Origin: Roseiarcus sp963781895
GTDB taxonomy: Bacteria > Pseudomonadota > Alphaproteobacteria > Rhizobiales > Beijerinckiaceae
DNA: 64,000 nucleotides
Assembly: GCA_963781895.1 (NCBI GenBank)
Contig: CAWAIM010000008.1
Coordinates: 58,927-122,926 of the forward strand
Direction of reading: 5' to 3'
The translations under genes were made by a program, and so were the position numbers. The notes beneath the pieces were generated by a model, which was not told where the DNA came from, did not search any database, and was given only the letters and a program-made list of their open reading frames with translations. Below, piece after piece: positions 25,791 to 35,467 of the stretch (position 1 is its first letter; each line of letters opens with the position of its first letter).

Positions 25791-26768
25791 CTAATGCCAC
25801 CCGTTGATCTGAATCATGGCTGGGGTCAGGATCGCCGCAAACAGCCCAGGCAGGAAGAACAGGATCATCGGCACAGTGAGGGTCGGCGGCAGCGCAGCGG
25901 CCTTCTTTTCCGCTGCAGTCATACGCTGGTCCCGGCTTTCCTGGCTCAAAACGCGCAGCGCAGCGCCGAGCGGCGTCCCATAGCGTTCTGATTGGGAAAG
26001 GACGGTCGTCAGGGACCGAATGGAGTCCAGACCTGTTCTTGCGGCGAAGTTTTCGAACGCAACCCTCCGTTCGGCCAGATAGGACATTTCCGCGGTGAGC
26101 AATCCGGTCTCTTCGGCCATCGCGATGCTCTCGATGGCGATCTCCTGGCTAACCTTGCGCATAGCATGCTCGATCGACATGCCGGACTCGGCGCAGATCA
26201 GAAGCAGATCAAGCGTGTTTGGAAACGCGCGCTCCAACTCTTTTTTTCGTTTCACAGTCTTGTTGCGCAAGAACAGTTCCGGCGCCTTGATGCCGATGTA
26301 GCTGGCGGCGATCGCGGCGCCGATCTTGACAACGGCTGGCTGTTTCCAATGTAAAATGAGGAATATGTAGATGACCGTGACTAAGAAAAAGCTGATTGGA
26401 GTCAGAAGACGAAAAGCGAGAAACGCGTACTCCGCGCCCGCTCCTCGATAGCCCGCCATCGCCAGCTGGGTCTTGGCTTTCTCCGTGCTTAGCCAGCTCG
26501 ACAGACTGAGGGATTCGACCAATTGCTTGACCAGACCGCTCGGCCTGACGCGCAAGGTCGACTTGTTCTGCGTGGCCAGGAGCCGCTCGCGCTCCCGGGC
26601 CCGGATGCGTTCGCGCTCCGAACTGACGGCTTTGATGCGGCGCGCAAGGGTGTCGGGTTGAAGCCAAGGCATCGCGGCGGTGAGAACGGTCGCAGCTGAA
26701 CCGATGGCAGCGAATAGGACCGCCAGGAAATGGGGATCGGTGAGTTTTTCGACGATCTGGTCCAACAT
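25791..26768 (-). CDS. tadC: Tad pilus inner-membrane assembly protein TadC
   Basis: 325 residues from ATG 26768. It is a GspF-type (T2SSF) membrane protein with the TadC arrangement: an N-terminal helix (FLAVLFAAIGSAATVLTAAMPWL), paired helices at about 115-160 and a C-terminal helix (VPMILFFLPGLFAAILTPAMIQI). The cytoplasmic part has PNTLDLLLICAESGMSIEHAMRKVSQE, the F-domain signature. With TadB it forms the platform on which the CpaF ATPase acts to polymerise Flp pilins. Last gene of the operon, 14 bp after tadB. Confidence 0.93.
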   Translation of the reverse strand: MLDQIVEKLTDPHFLAVLFAAIGSAATVLTAAMPWLQPDTLARRIKAVSSERERIRARERERLLATQNKSTLRVRPSGLVKQLVESLSLSSWLSTEKAKTQLAMAGYRGAGAEYAFLAFRLLTPISFFLVTVIYIFLILHWKQPAVVKIGAAIAASYIGIKAPELFLRNKTVKRKKELERAFPNTLDLLLICAESGMSIEHAMRKVSQEIAIESIAMAEETGLLTAEMSYLAERRVAFENFAARTGLDSIRSLTTVLSQSERYGTPLGAALRVLSQESRDQRMTAAEKKAAALPPTLTVPMILFFLPGLFAAILTPAMIQINGWH

Positions 26769-26782
26769 CGGCGGAAGCTCGA

Positions 26783-27742
26783 TTAAAAGTCGAAAGCAAT
26801 CATTTTCTTCATCATCGCTACGCCGACGCCCATCCAACATATAGCGATCGCAGAAATCATTCGTCCATGGCTTGTCGTCCACAGCAGCGATACGTAATGC
26901 GGGGATGAGAAATAGAGCGCGCCGACCACCAGAAACGGGACTGCGCCTATGATCACAGCCGAGGCTTTCGCCTCCATGGACATGGCATTGATCTTTCCCT
27001 TCATTTTCTTGCGCTCTCGCAGGACACGCGAAAGATTGCCGATAGCCTCGGACAGGTTGCCACCCGCCTTCCCCTGGATCGCGATCACGATCGAAAAGAA
27101 GTTCGTCTCGGTGATTGGAACCCGCTGAGCCATCCGTTCAACGGCCTCAGGCAGAGTCAATCCGAGCGACATCGACTCGACAACCTTGCGGAATTCGGAC
27201 TTCACCGGCTCGACGCTTTCATTCGCGGTGATCCGGATCGTATCGCCTAGGGGAAGACCGGCTTTTACGCCGCGGACAATGAGGTCGATCGCGTTTGGAA
27301 AATTGGCGATGAACTTGTTGATACGACGAACGCGAAGACGCGCGAGCGCCAGTTGCGGCAAGCCGACCATGCCGATTACAACAATCAGCGAAGCCAGCAA
27401 CGCGCTGTCCGACTTTACGTACGTCGCGGCGCCGAGCAACAATCCGAGGACAACGCTTCCAGCCAGATATTGCCGACGCGTGATCGAGAGTCCGGCTTGT
27501 TCGATCCTGGTTTCCAGGTTGAAGCGCTTTTTGCCCTTTTTCTCCAGGCCGCGGAGACCCTCGGCGATCTGCTTCTTGCGCGCGGCCCTGTCGGCCTGAG
27601 CGGAGGCGTCGGCCGTCTTGGCCGCGTTCTTGGCGACTGCCGCGCGACGCTTGTCAGCGCGAGAGTCCCCTGCGATAAACGCGAACGCTAAGCCGCCGAA
27701 TCCGACCGCCAAGCATCCAGCGATGATTATCGGGTTGGCCAT
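26783..27742 (-). CDS. tadB: Tad pilus inner-membrane assembly protein TadB
   Basis: 319 residues. An N-terminal helix is followed by a basic, coiled stretch (residues about 30-75). Two helices follow (LAGSVVLGLLLGAATYV and SLIVVIGMVGLPQLALARL). The T2SSF domain contains FPNAIDLIVRGVKAGLPLGDTIRITANE and ETNFFSIVIAIQGKAGGNLSEAIGNLSRVLRERKKMKGKINAMSMEAKASA, strongly diagnostic of TadB. It pairs with TadC in the pilus platform and lies 46 bp downstream of cpaF. Confidence 0.95.
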   Translation of the reverse strand: MANPIIIAGCLAVGFGGLAFAFIAGDSRADKRRAAVAKNAAKTADASAQADRAARKKQIAEGLRGLEKKGKKRFNLETRIEQAGLSITRRQYLAGSVVLGLLLGAATYVKSDSALLASLIVVIGMVGLPQLALARLRVRRINKFIANFPNAIDLIVRGVKAGLPLGDTIRITANESVEPVKSEFRKVVESMSLGLTLPEAVERMAQRVPITETNFFSIVIAIQGKAGGNLSEAIGNLSRVLRERKKMKGKINAMSMEAKASAVIIGAVPFLVVGALYFSSPHYVSLLWTTSHGRMISAIAICWMGVGVAMMKKMIAFDF

Positions 27743-27788
27743 GCCGTTCGTTCCTTTCTAAATCAACCCGAGCTGTTTCGGTGCGATA

Positions 27789-29208
27789 CTACAGCGCGCC
27801 GCTGATTTCGGACGCGTCCAAAGCCGCAGCAAGACGCTTCTCCTCGCTAAACATGCGCGCCCGGTCCCAGAATCGCGGCCGTCCAATTCCGGTTGAGCGG
27901 TGTTGTCCTTTCAGCTTGCCCTGGGCATCTTCGCCAAGGATATCGTACACGAACAAATCCTGGGTAATAGCGACGTCGCTCTCCATTCCCATGACTTCGG
28001 TAACGTGCGTGATCCGACGCGAGCCATCGCGCAGACGGGCCGCCTGAATAATGACATCGACCGACGATGTGATCATTTCGCGGATGGTTTTCGTCGGCAG
28101 CGCGTAACCGCCCATCGTGATCATGGATTCGATTCGACTGAGCGCTTCTCGAGGCGAGTTCGCATGCAGCGTGCCCATCGAACCGTCGTGACCGGTATTC
28201 ATCGCTTGCAGCAGGTCAAAAGCTTCGGGTCCGCGCACCTCGCCCACGATGATTCGCTCAGGGCGCATACGCAGGCAATTCTTCACCAGATCCCGCATCG
28301 TGATCTGGCCGGCGCCTTCGAGATTGGGCGGACGCGTCTCCAATCGCACCACGTGGGGCTGCTGAAGTTGCAGCTCGGCCGCGTCCTCACATGTAATGAC
28401 GCGCTCATCGCCGTCGATGTAATTCGTCAGGCAGTTGAGCAGCGTTGTCTTGCCGGAGCCTGTTCCGCCCGAGATGATGACGTTGCAGCGGACGCGGCCG
28501 ATTATCTTGAGAATCTCCGCTCCCGCTGGCGAAATTGCGCCAAGGCGCACCAACTGATCGAGTGTGAGCTTGTCTTTCTTGAACTTTCGTATTGTCAGCG
28601 CCGCCCCGTCGATGGCCAAAGGCGGGGCAATGACGTTGACGCGCGAGCCGTCAAGCAGACGCGCGTCGCAGATCGGCGAAGCTTCGTCGACGCGCCGGCC
28701 GACCTGGCTCACGATTCGCTGGCAAATGTTCATCAGCTGAGCGTCATCGCGAAATCGCACGTTCGTCAGTTGAATCTTGCCGCCGACTTCGATGAAGCAG
28801 CGCGTCGGGCCATTGACCATGATGTCGGAAATGTCGTCGCGCGCAAGCAGCGGTTCCAACGGACCAAAGCCCAGGACATCGTTACAAATGTCATCGAGCA
28901 GATCTTCCTGTTCCGCGATCGACAGCACCAAGTTCTTAATCGTGACGATTTCGTGCACGATGTCGCGAATTTCGTCGCGCGCGCTATCTGAGTCGAGCTT
29001 GGACAGGGCGCCAAGATCAATGGCCTCGATCAACGCGCCGAAAATCAGGGATTTTGTCTGGAAATAGGAGTTCAGACTTGCGTTCGGTTTGACCGGACGG
29101 ACCGGCGGTTGCTGGTGACTTGGCCGGCTCCATGGGCGCGTCTTGCAACGCGACGCGCGGCGGGGCGAGCTCAGCGCTGAGACCCGGATTGGCGCGTTTG
29201 CCGAACAT
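27789..29208 (-). CDS. cpaF: Tad pilus secretion ATPase CpaF/TadA (one frameshift near the N-terminus)
   Basis: The hexameric ATPase powering Flp pilus assembly. The main frame has DDISDIMVNGPTRCFIEVGGKI, IISGGTGSGKTTLLNCLTNYI (Walker A), ITCEDAAELQL (Asp box), RPERIIVGEVRGPEAFDLLQAMNTGHDGSMGTLHANS (Walker B and His box). The natural N-terminus is in another frame: MFGKRANPGLSAELAPPR from ATG 29208, with AGAGGA upstream. Removing one G at 29067-29068 joins it as KSELYFQTKSLIFGALIEAIDL, the expected CpaF sequence, and gives 1,419 bp (472 residues). Sequencing error is likely. Confidence 0.94.
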
Positions 29209-29271
29209 CTTTGATATTCCTCTTCGCCTGTGCAAACGGCTTGGCGCATTCACCAGGCGCGTCGATTCCGT

Positions 29272-30546
29272 TTACGCCCGCTTGAGTACGAACTTCGCCA
29301 TCAATGGATCGAGAAGACCTTTCTTGGGCTTGCGCATGTCCGCGCGACCCGCGACCACAGAGGCGAGATTGGCAAGAATTTCCGCGATTTTTCCGTTCGC
29401 CTCGATTTCCGCGATCATCTGACCATTGTTCGCCGCCGAACCAAACAATTTGGCGTCGTTGGGGACGACTGCGATCGGCTCGATTTCCACTGTTTTGGCG
29501 AACTCCGCCGTGGCGATTTCCGGCCGCTTTATCATTCCCACGCCATTGAGTACCAGTCGGGGCGGGTGGTCGTGCGGACGAGCGCTCCTGATGTTGTCAA
29601 TCAAGTTCTTTGTGTTGCGAAGGTTCGCGAGGTCCGGGCTCGCGACCACTACCACTTCGTCGGCGGCTATAAGCATTCGACGCGCCCATCCAGACCAAAC
29701 GTGCGGCAAGTCGAGCACGATCCAGGGTGTCGAGGCCCGCATAGCGTCGACGAGGGAGTCAAAGGACGTCTCAGAAAAATCGAGGATGCGGTCGAGAGTC
29801 GCTGGCGCCGCCAACAAGCTGAGATTGTCGCCGCATTTCGACAGCAATCGATCCACAAGCGTTGCGTCGACGCGCTCCGGCGCGAACACCGCTTCCGCAA
29901 CGCCTTGCGGCGGATCCTGATTATAGTCGAGCCCGGCGGTGCCAAACGCGAGGTCGAAATCCGCAATGATCGTGGCCATCTCGGTGATGGACGCAAGACA
30001 CCAAGCCAGGTTGTGGGCGATGGTCGAGGCGCCTACTCCCCCCTTTGCGCCGACGACTGCGATGACACGTCCGAGCGGCTTGGCGCCGGGGGTGCGGAAC
30101 AGGTTCGATATCGCATGGACGAAATCCACAACTTCGATCGGCGCCACCAGATACTCACTGACGCCATGCGCGATGAGTTGACGATAAAGAATGATATCGT
30201 TCGTCTTCCCCAGGACAATGACTTTGGTCCCGGCATCGCAGTATTGTGCAAGCTCCTCAAGCTGCTCTATCAGAGAGTTTCGACCGCTCGGCGCCTCCAA
30301 CACAATAACATTCGGAGTGGGCGCGTTCTTGTAGGCTTCGACTGCAGCAGCAGCCCCGCCCATATTTTGCTTGACGTGCGCCTTGGTCATTCGGCGATCT
30401 GCTATCGCCGCGTTGACTAGGGCCGCCATCTCGGGCGTCTCGCAGAACGCCTGGATCGACACCCGCGGCACGGGATCGATCTGGAGGGCTACGCGGTTCG
30501 CCCGCGACCCATCGGCGCTCGCGCCGCCGCCATCGTCGTTGCCCAT
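29272..30546 (-). CDS. cpaE: Tad pilus assembly protein CpaE (MinD/ParA-like ATPase with receiver-like domain)
   Basis: 424 residues. The N-terminal third is a receiver-like domain (VSIQAFCETPEMAALVNAA then VIVLGKTNDIILYRQLIAHGVSEYLVAPIEVVD) lacking an obvious phospho-acceptor. The rest is a MinD-like ATPase: VIAVVGAKGGVGASTIAHNLAW (deviant Walker A), ADFDLAFGTAGLDYN, and WIVLDLPHVWSGWARRMLIAADEVVVVASPDLANLRNTKNLID. CpaE localises the pilus machinery, in Caulobacter at a cell pole. It lies 3 bp downstream of cpaD and 63 bp upstream of cpaF. Confidence 0.95.
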   Translation of the reverse strand: MGNDDGGGASADGSRANRVALQIDPVPRVSIQAFCETPEMAALVNAAIADRRMTKAHVKQNMGGAAAAVEAYKNAPTPNVIVLEAPSGRNSLIEQLEELAQYCDAGTKVIVLGKTNDIILYRQLIAHGVSEYLVAPIEVVDFVHAISNLFRTPGAKPLGRVIAVVGAKGGVGASTIAHNLAWCLASITEMATIIADFDLAFGTAGLDYNQDPPQGVAEAVFAPERVDATLVDRLLSKCGDNLSLLAAPATLDRILDFSETSFDSLVDAMRASTPWIVLDLPHVWSGWARRMLIAADEVVVVASPDLANLRNTKNLIDNIRSARPHDHPPRLVLNGVGMIKRPEIATAEFAKTVEIEPIAVVPNDAKLFGSAANNGQMIAEIEANGKIAEILANLASVVAGRADMRKPKKGLLDPLMAKFVLKRA

Positions 30547-30549
30547 CTT

Positions 30550-31278
30550 TCACTGTCCCCCGGCGGTAGTGCCAATGGGCGTTAATCCGGTTGTCCACAT
30601 TGTGCCCGGATCTTCACCCTTGCGAACATTTTCGATCGCCCTGGTGCGCATGGCGACATCGGAAGCGGCCAATGCTCGCGATTGCACCAAATCGCGCGGA
30701 TCGTCGACTTGGGCGGCCATTGTCGCTTGTGTGGCGCAACCGTAGTTCGCATACGGTTCGTTCTTCCATCCTGCCAGTGACGAGCCAGATGCAAGGTCGT
30801 CTGGCCATAGCCCGCAGGGCGTCTTTACCTCCGCCTTCAGGCCGGTAAACGCGACCCGAATTGGCGCGTAGCGATCGATATCCAGAGGGGCGTAGGAGCC
30901 CACGCCTACCACGCCGCCCAGTCCTGCGCTCGAGAGGGTCTTGCGAATCTCATTGACTGCCCTCGTGCTTGACGCTCTCCGGCCGGGGGTAAAGATCATG
31001 ATTTCCCCTGAGCCGAGGCGTCGATACCGTTCGGCGAACGCGCGCAGGTTCGCGACAGACCGCGCGTCGAGGGCGCCCCCGACAGGATAGACGTCCAAAG
31101 TCGTCGGCGCGGAAGCAAGCACAATCGGATGGCGCGCCTGGAAATCCCCGGGAAAGGCCGGATCGGAAGAAGCGTAATCGACGCCGCAGCCAGTCAGGGC
31201 GCAGGCCGCGGCGACAGCAAAGCCCAAACCGAGAATGCTTTTGCTGAGCGCTCGCTGGGGGTCGGGAAGAGCGGTCAT
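30550..31278 (-). CDS. cpaD: Tad pilus lipoprotein CpaD
   Basis: 242 residues from ATG 31278, with AGAAGGA upstream. The signal sequence ends in a lipobox (AAACALTGCGVDY), so the mature protein is a lipoprotein, probably in the outer membrane. The CpaD family region includes RHPIVLASAPTTLDVYPVGGALDARSVANLRAFAERYRRLGSGEIMIFTPG, an OmpA-like/peptidoglycan-associated pattern, and later PYANYGCATQATMAAQVDDPRDLVQSRA, the diagnostic CpaD motif. It is thought to help the CpaC secretin assemble. It is 55 bp after cpaC and 3 bp before cpaE. Confidence 0.93.
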   Translation of the reverse strand: MTALPDPQRALSKSILGLGFAVAAACALTGCGVDYASSDPAFPGDFQARHPIVLASAPTTLDVYPVGGALDARSVANLRAFAERYRRLGSGEIMIFTPGRRASSTRAVNEIRKTLSSAGLGGVVGVGSYAPLDIDRYAPIRVAFTGLKAEVKTPCGLWPDDLASGSSLAGWKNEPYANYGCATQATMAAQVDDPRDLVQSRALAASDVAMRTRAIENVRKGEDPGTMWTTGLTPIGTTAGGQ

Positions 31279-31333
31279 GCGTGCTGTCCTTCTCTTTAGA
31301 GTTCCTAGTCGTCGCAACCAAGATTCGGCCGAT

Positions 31334-32800
31334 CTATTGCGTGATGAAGCCAATTTTTCCGGTGTAGCCCGGCATCGGCTGGAGCGCGCCGGATGTTGAA
31401 TAGATTCGGTTGACGCGACCAAGGAACCAGGCTTGGGGATCGCTGGCTTCTTGGAAATTCTGATCCGGCCGAACGACTTGGCCCGGGTCGATGGCATGAA
31501 CAATGTAGGGCGTGACCACAATCAGCAGTTCCGTCTCGTTGCGCAGATAGTCACGAGATCGGAATAGGGCGCCGAGCACCGGAATATTCATCAATCCCGG
31601 CAGTCCATTGATCGCCTGCTGAGTCTGGGTGCCGATCAAACCGGCCGAGGCGATCGAACCCCCAGAAGGCAATTCGACGGTCGTTACATTGTTCCGGGTT
31701 CGGAAACCGGGGATCGAAAGGCCGCCAGGCAGCGTGATTTGCGTCGAAGCGTCGACATCGGTGACTTCGGTCGCGATTCGCAATTGAATGCGTCCTTGGG
31801 ACAGGACGACTGGGGTAAAATTCAGGGTCACACCGTACGGCTGTTGTATGAACCCGACTTGGCAGCCTCCCTGGTAGCAGGACTCGCTGGTGGCGATCGG
31901 AATGGTGCCGCCGGCCATGAATTTCGCACTTTCTCCCGAGACCGCCGTTACAGTCGGCTCGGCAAGAGTATGAGCGACGCCCTCTCGCTCGAAGGCCTGC
32001 AAGGTCGCGCTCAGGCTCTGATTCCCCTTGGCCCAATTCAATGCCGCCTGAGACGTCGTGAGGACCCCGTTGACGGCAAATGGATTGTCGAGCGTGAAGC
32101 TTCCGTTTGGCCCGCTGCCGCTCATGTTGACGCCAAGTTGCTTGACGATCTCACGGCGAATTTCTGCGATCGTGACCCGCAAGCTCACTTGGTCCAACCC
32201 TCGGATCGTCAGCGAATTGATCACTTTTCCACTTGAGCTGTTGGAGGCGGAAATGCCGGCCGCACCGAACGAGAACGACCCCGTCGATTCATTGACAAAG
32301 CCGGACGCGATATCGATCGCCTTCTGGGCCTCTCCGGCTGACCCGACCGATCCGGTGAGGATGATCGAGTCGGCGACTGTGCGGACATGAATGTCATTGC
32401 CGGGAATGGCGGTGTTGAGAAGATTCGACAATTCTCCCACGTCACGCCCGACGGTAACGTCAATGATTGCGATCTTCCGGCCGTCCTTGGCCAACGCGAA
32501 TATGCTTGTCTGGCCGTTGGCGACCGCGGAGACGTAAATCCGCTTCGCCGAGCGCACGATTGCGTTGGCGATCTTGGGATCGCCGACATAAATTTCGGCG
32601 GCCTCCTCCGGCAAATCGACAATCGTAGATTTGCCCACTCCCAACTGCAAATTCTTGACTTGCCCAGTCTGGGCGCGCGTCATCAAATGAGAGACGCCGG
32701 TTTCCGCGGCGACCGAGGTCGCGGCGAATCCGATCGTCATAGGGGCCAAGGCGACGCTGACTGCGGCTACTGTTTTCCGCAAGATCCGAGCAATGGTCAT
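31334..32800 (-). CDS. cpaC: Tad pilus outer-membrane secretin CpaC/RcpA
   Basis: 488 residues with a signal peptide (to about residue 32). The pilus N-domain comes first (LQLGVGKSTIVDLPEEAAEIYVGDPKIANAIVRSAKRIYVSAVANGQTSIFAL), then a BON-like segment (SIILTGSVGSAGEAQKAIDIA). The secretin domain follows: VAHTLAEPTVTAVSGESAKFMAGGTIPI, YGVTLNFTPVVLSQGRIQLRIATEVTDVD, and IPVLGALFRSRDYLRNETELLIVVTPYIVHAI. It forms the outer-membrane pore for the pilus. An internal CYQGGCQ adds a possible disulphide. It follows cpaB by 46 bp. Confidence 0.96.
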   Translation of the reverse strand: MTIARILRKTVAAVSVALAPMTIGFAATSVAAETGVSHLMTRAQTGQVKNLQLGVGKSTIVDLPEEAAEIYVGDPKIANAIVRSAKRIYVSAVANGQTSIFALAKDGRKIAIIDVTVGRDVGELSNLLNTAIPGNDIHVRTVADSIILTGSVGSAGEAQKAIDIASGFVNESTGSFSFGAAGISASNSSSGKVINSLTIRGLDQVSLRVTIAEIRREIVKQLGVNMSGSGPNGSFTLDNPFAVNGVLTTSQAALNWAKGNQSLSATLQAFEREGVAHTLAEPTVTAVSGESAKFMAGGTIPIATSESCYQGGCQVGFIQQPYGVTLNFTPVVLSQGRIQLRIATEVTDVDASTQITLPGGLSIPGFRTRNNVTTVELPSGGSIASAGLIGTQTQQAINGLPGLMNIPVLGALFRSRDYLRNETELLIVVTPYIVHAIDPGQVVRPDQNFQEASDPQAWFLGRVNRIYSTSGALQPMPGYTGKIGFITQ

Positions 32801-32846
32801 GGGTCGAGCCTCGTTCTCGCTGTATGAGTCTTGAATGGGATTCGGT

Positions 32847-33659
32847 TCACCGGACTGCCTGTTGGGCGGCGCCGAAGCGAATGACCGTCAAACCGCCTTT
32901 CGGTCCGCTGGTCGACCCAAGGACGGTTTTGGCCGGCCCTCCGCTGTCGACAAGGCTGCGCAGAGCGAGATGAAGGTTTGAATTGCCTGATTGCTGGGCC
33001 AGTATGATCAGATTGACCTGGTCCGGGCTCAACTCGAGCGTCGCATTCGCCCCTGTGACGACTTTCTTGCCGTTCTGCTCTTCAACGTTCTGGCCGATCG
33101 CGAGGACGCGCACGTTTGCGAGAATCGTCTCCGCGGTGACGACTTCAACCCCGCGCTCCTTCGTCGCTTCGTCGTCGCGCGCCAGACGAACGACGTCGAC
33201 GCGATCGTTGGGCAGGATGAAGCCGCCGGCGGTGGAGTCGCCGCCATTGTCGATCTTGATCGCGACTGCCCGCATTCCACTCGGTAAGATGGCCGACATG
33301 AACCCGCCTGTTCCGGCCTTGACCAGCTTGTCATGCCGGATCGGCTCGCCGCGAATGAAACCAACCCGCGTCATGGACCCTTTGACGTCCTCCAAGGGGT
33401 CGCCCTTATCCGTCTTTGTGATCATGAATTCGGAAACCGCGGCCTTCGGCCATGTCTGCCAACTCACCGCGCCATCGTTGACGACAGTTCCCATCGGCAG
33501 ATCTTGACTTGCTACCAGCACCTGCTCGACGTCGAGCTTCGGAGACGCCTGGACGACGGGGAGATTCGGCTTCGCGTTCTCGCCTTTGGTCATCAAGACG
33601 TACGTGGCGCCGAACGCCAACATCGCGATCGCCCCGACTATAATGAGTTTTCGATTCAT
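32847..33659 (-). CDS. cpaB: Tad pilus assembly protein CpaB/RcpC
   Basis: 270 residues with one N-terminal membrane helix (LIIVGAIAMLAFGATYVLMTKGE). An SAF domain follows (VEQVLVASQDLPMGTVVNDGAVSWQTWPKAAVSEFMIT) and then the RcpC domain (AVAIKIDNGGDSTAGGFILPNDRVDVVRLARDDE, TILANVRVLAIGQNVEEQNGK, ATLELSPDQVNLIILAQQSGNSNLHLALRSL). It is periplasmic and works with the CpaC secretin. It is the first gene of the seven-gene Tad unit here; prepilin peptidase (cpaA) and pilin genes, which usually precede it, are absent from the window. Confidence 0.95.
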   Translation of the reverse strand: MNRKLIIVGAIAMLAFGATYVLMTKGENAKPNLPVVQASPKLDVEQVLVASQDLPMGTVVNDGAVSWQTWPKAAVSEFMITKTDKGDPLEDVKGSMTRVGFIRGEPIRHDKLVKAGTGGFMSAILPSGMRAVAIKIDNGGDSTAGGFILPNDRVDVVRLARDDEATKERGVEVVTAETILANVRVLAIGQNVEEQNGKKVVTGANATLELSPDQVNLIILAQQSGNSNLHLALRSLVDSGGPAKTVLGSTSGPKGGLTVIRFGAAQQAVR

Positions 33660-34138
33660 GAAGCCCCAACCTCTTACGCATCGACGTCAAATACGTGCCG
33701 ATTTAGAACCGGCAATCGTCAAATTACGGTTAATTAGGCGTATCTAATTCCTTAGAAAATTGCCTTGGAGTCGGTCATATCGGGAAATTGTTGGTTAATC
33801 TTTGACACTGTGCGCCATTGTTATTCCGTTGAGGAATCGATTAACTGCAAACAAGTTGAAGGCAAACTATTAAATACCAAAAGTTGTGGAGACGCACGGA
33901 GATAGACGCGATTTTTTATTATCGATCGCCTGACGCTACTGCGGCCTACATTCAGAACCTTGGCGACCACGCGCTTTGCGTGACCGCGTTGCCGTTTCGG
34001 TCGGTTGTGCGTTGCGAACCGCCTCCGCGCTTGATCGATCAACCCGCTTTCTCTAGAAACGCCGACCATCGGCCCAGCGACCTCGGCGCCAGACCCCTTC
34101 TCCGCACGGCTTTTTGAGCGGAAGATCAAGGATGCAAT
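33660..34138. other. Divergent control region between the Tad operon and ilvC
   Basis: About 480 bp without a convincing gene. The half next to cpaB (33690-33880) is markedly AT-rich and includes GGTTAATTAGG and a second GTTAATC about 75 bp away. These resemble half-sites for CtrA-type regulators, but the strict TTAA-N7-TTAA spacing is not met. The half next to ilvC is ordinary. Promoters for both units must lie here. Confidence 0.5.
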
Positions 34139-35158
34139 ATGCGTGTCTTTTACGACCGAGATTCCGACCTCAATCTCATCAAAGGCAAGAAGGTGGCGGT
34201 CGTCGGATTTGGCAGCCAGGGTCACGCCCATCTGCTCAATATGCGCGATAGCGGCGTGAAGGACGTCACGGTCGCATTGCGGCCGGATTCGCCGTCAGTC
34301 AAAAAGGCGGAGGCGGAAGGAATCAAGGTGACGGATGTCGCCAACGCCGCCAAATGGGCCGACGTCGTGATGATGCTGACGCCGGACGAACTGCAGGCCG
34401 ACATCTATCGCAACGATCTTGCGCCGCACATGAAGCCGGGCGCGGCGCTGATGTTCGCGCACGGCCTCAACATCCATTTCAACCTGATCGAGCCGCGCGC
34501 GGATCTCGACGTGCTGATGGTCGCCCCGAAAGGTCCCGGCCATACGGTGCGCTCGGAATATAAACGCGGCGCAGGCGTGCCTTGCCTGATCGCCATCCAT
34601 CGAGACGCGAGCGGCAACGCCCACGACCTCGGCCTATCCTATGCCTCCGCGATCGGCGGCGGACGCGCCGGGGTCATCGAGACCTCGTTCCGCGAGGAGT
34701 GCGAGACCGATCTGTTCGGCGAGCAGGTGGTGCTGTGCGGCGGCCTTGTCGAACTCATACGCGCCGGCTACGAGACTTTGGTCGAAGCCGGTTACGCGCC
34801 GGAAATGGCCTATTTCGAGTGCCTGCATGAGGTGAAGCTGATCGTTGACCTCATCTACGAGGGCGGGATCGCCAATATGAACTATTCCATTTCCAACACC
34901 GCCGAATATGGCGAATACGTCACTGGCCCGCGGATCATAACGCCCGGCGCCAAAGCGGAGATGAAGCGCGTCCTCGAGGACATCCAGTCTGGCAAGTTCA
35001 CGCGCGACTGGATGCTGGAAAACAAGGTCAATCAGACCTCGTTCAAGGCGATGCGCGCGCGCGTCAACGCCCATCCGATCGAAGAGATCGGCGAGAAATT
35101 GCGCGCAATGATGCCCTGGATCGGCAAGAACAAGCTCGTCGACAAAGCCAGGAATTGA
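34139..35158 (+). CDS. ilvC: Ketol-acid reductoisomerase (NADP+), class I
   Basis: 339 residues, the normal short class I form. IlvC converts acetolactate and acetohydroxybutyrate to dihydroxy acids in valine, isoleucine and leucine synthesis. Visible are MRVFYDRDSDLNLIKGKKVAVVGFGSQGHAHLLNMRDSGV (Rossmann GxGxxG), VLMVAPKGPGHTVRSEYKRGAGVPCLIA, and the metal-binding helices with ETDLFGEQVVLCGG and EMAYFECLHEVKLIVDLIYEGGIANMNYSISNTAEYG. AAGGATG lies eight bases ahead of the start. It appears monocistronic. Confidence 0.98.
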   Translation: MRVFYDRDSDLNLIKGKKVAVVGFGSQGHAHLLNMRDSGVKDVTVALRPDSPSVKKAEAEGIKVTDVANAAKWADVVMMLTPDELQADIYRNDLAPHMKPGAALMFAHGLNIHFNLIEPRADLDVLMVAPKGPGHTVRSEYKRGAGVPCLIAIHRDASGNAHDLGLSYASAIGGGRAGVIETSFREECETDLFGEQVVLCGGLVELIRAGYETLVEAGYAPEMAYFECLHEVKLIVDLIYEGGIANMNYSISNTAEYGEYVTGPRIITPGAKAEMKRVLEDIQSGKFTRDWMLENKVNQTSFKAMRARVNAHPIEEIGEKLRAMMPWIGKNKLVDKARN

Positions 35159-35286
35159 GCGGTCGACGGGCGGTTTTCGCAGGCTGGCGGACGGACGGTA
35201 AGTCGGGTCGGATTTTCGCTGGACAGCGCTTTGCGCCTTTGCTAATGGCCGGGACTTCCTCGGCCCCACGGTCCGGCGATTTCGAT

Positions 35287-35362
<76 letters not shown>

Positions 35363-35467
35363 TCGAACGCGTTGGCGGAAATGGATTTTGTCGGGCCCCT
35401 TGCCGTGGGGTCGATCGCGCAGAAGTTGGGCGCGGACCCCGAGCGCAAACTCCCGCATGATCCAGCG

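Noticed and set aside
33690..33880. CtrA boxes controlling the Tad operon
   Set aside because: TTAA half-sites are present in this AT-rich region, but I could not find a pair with the required seven-base spacing.
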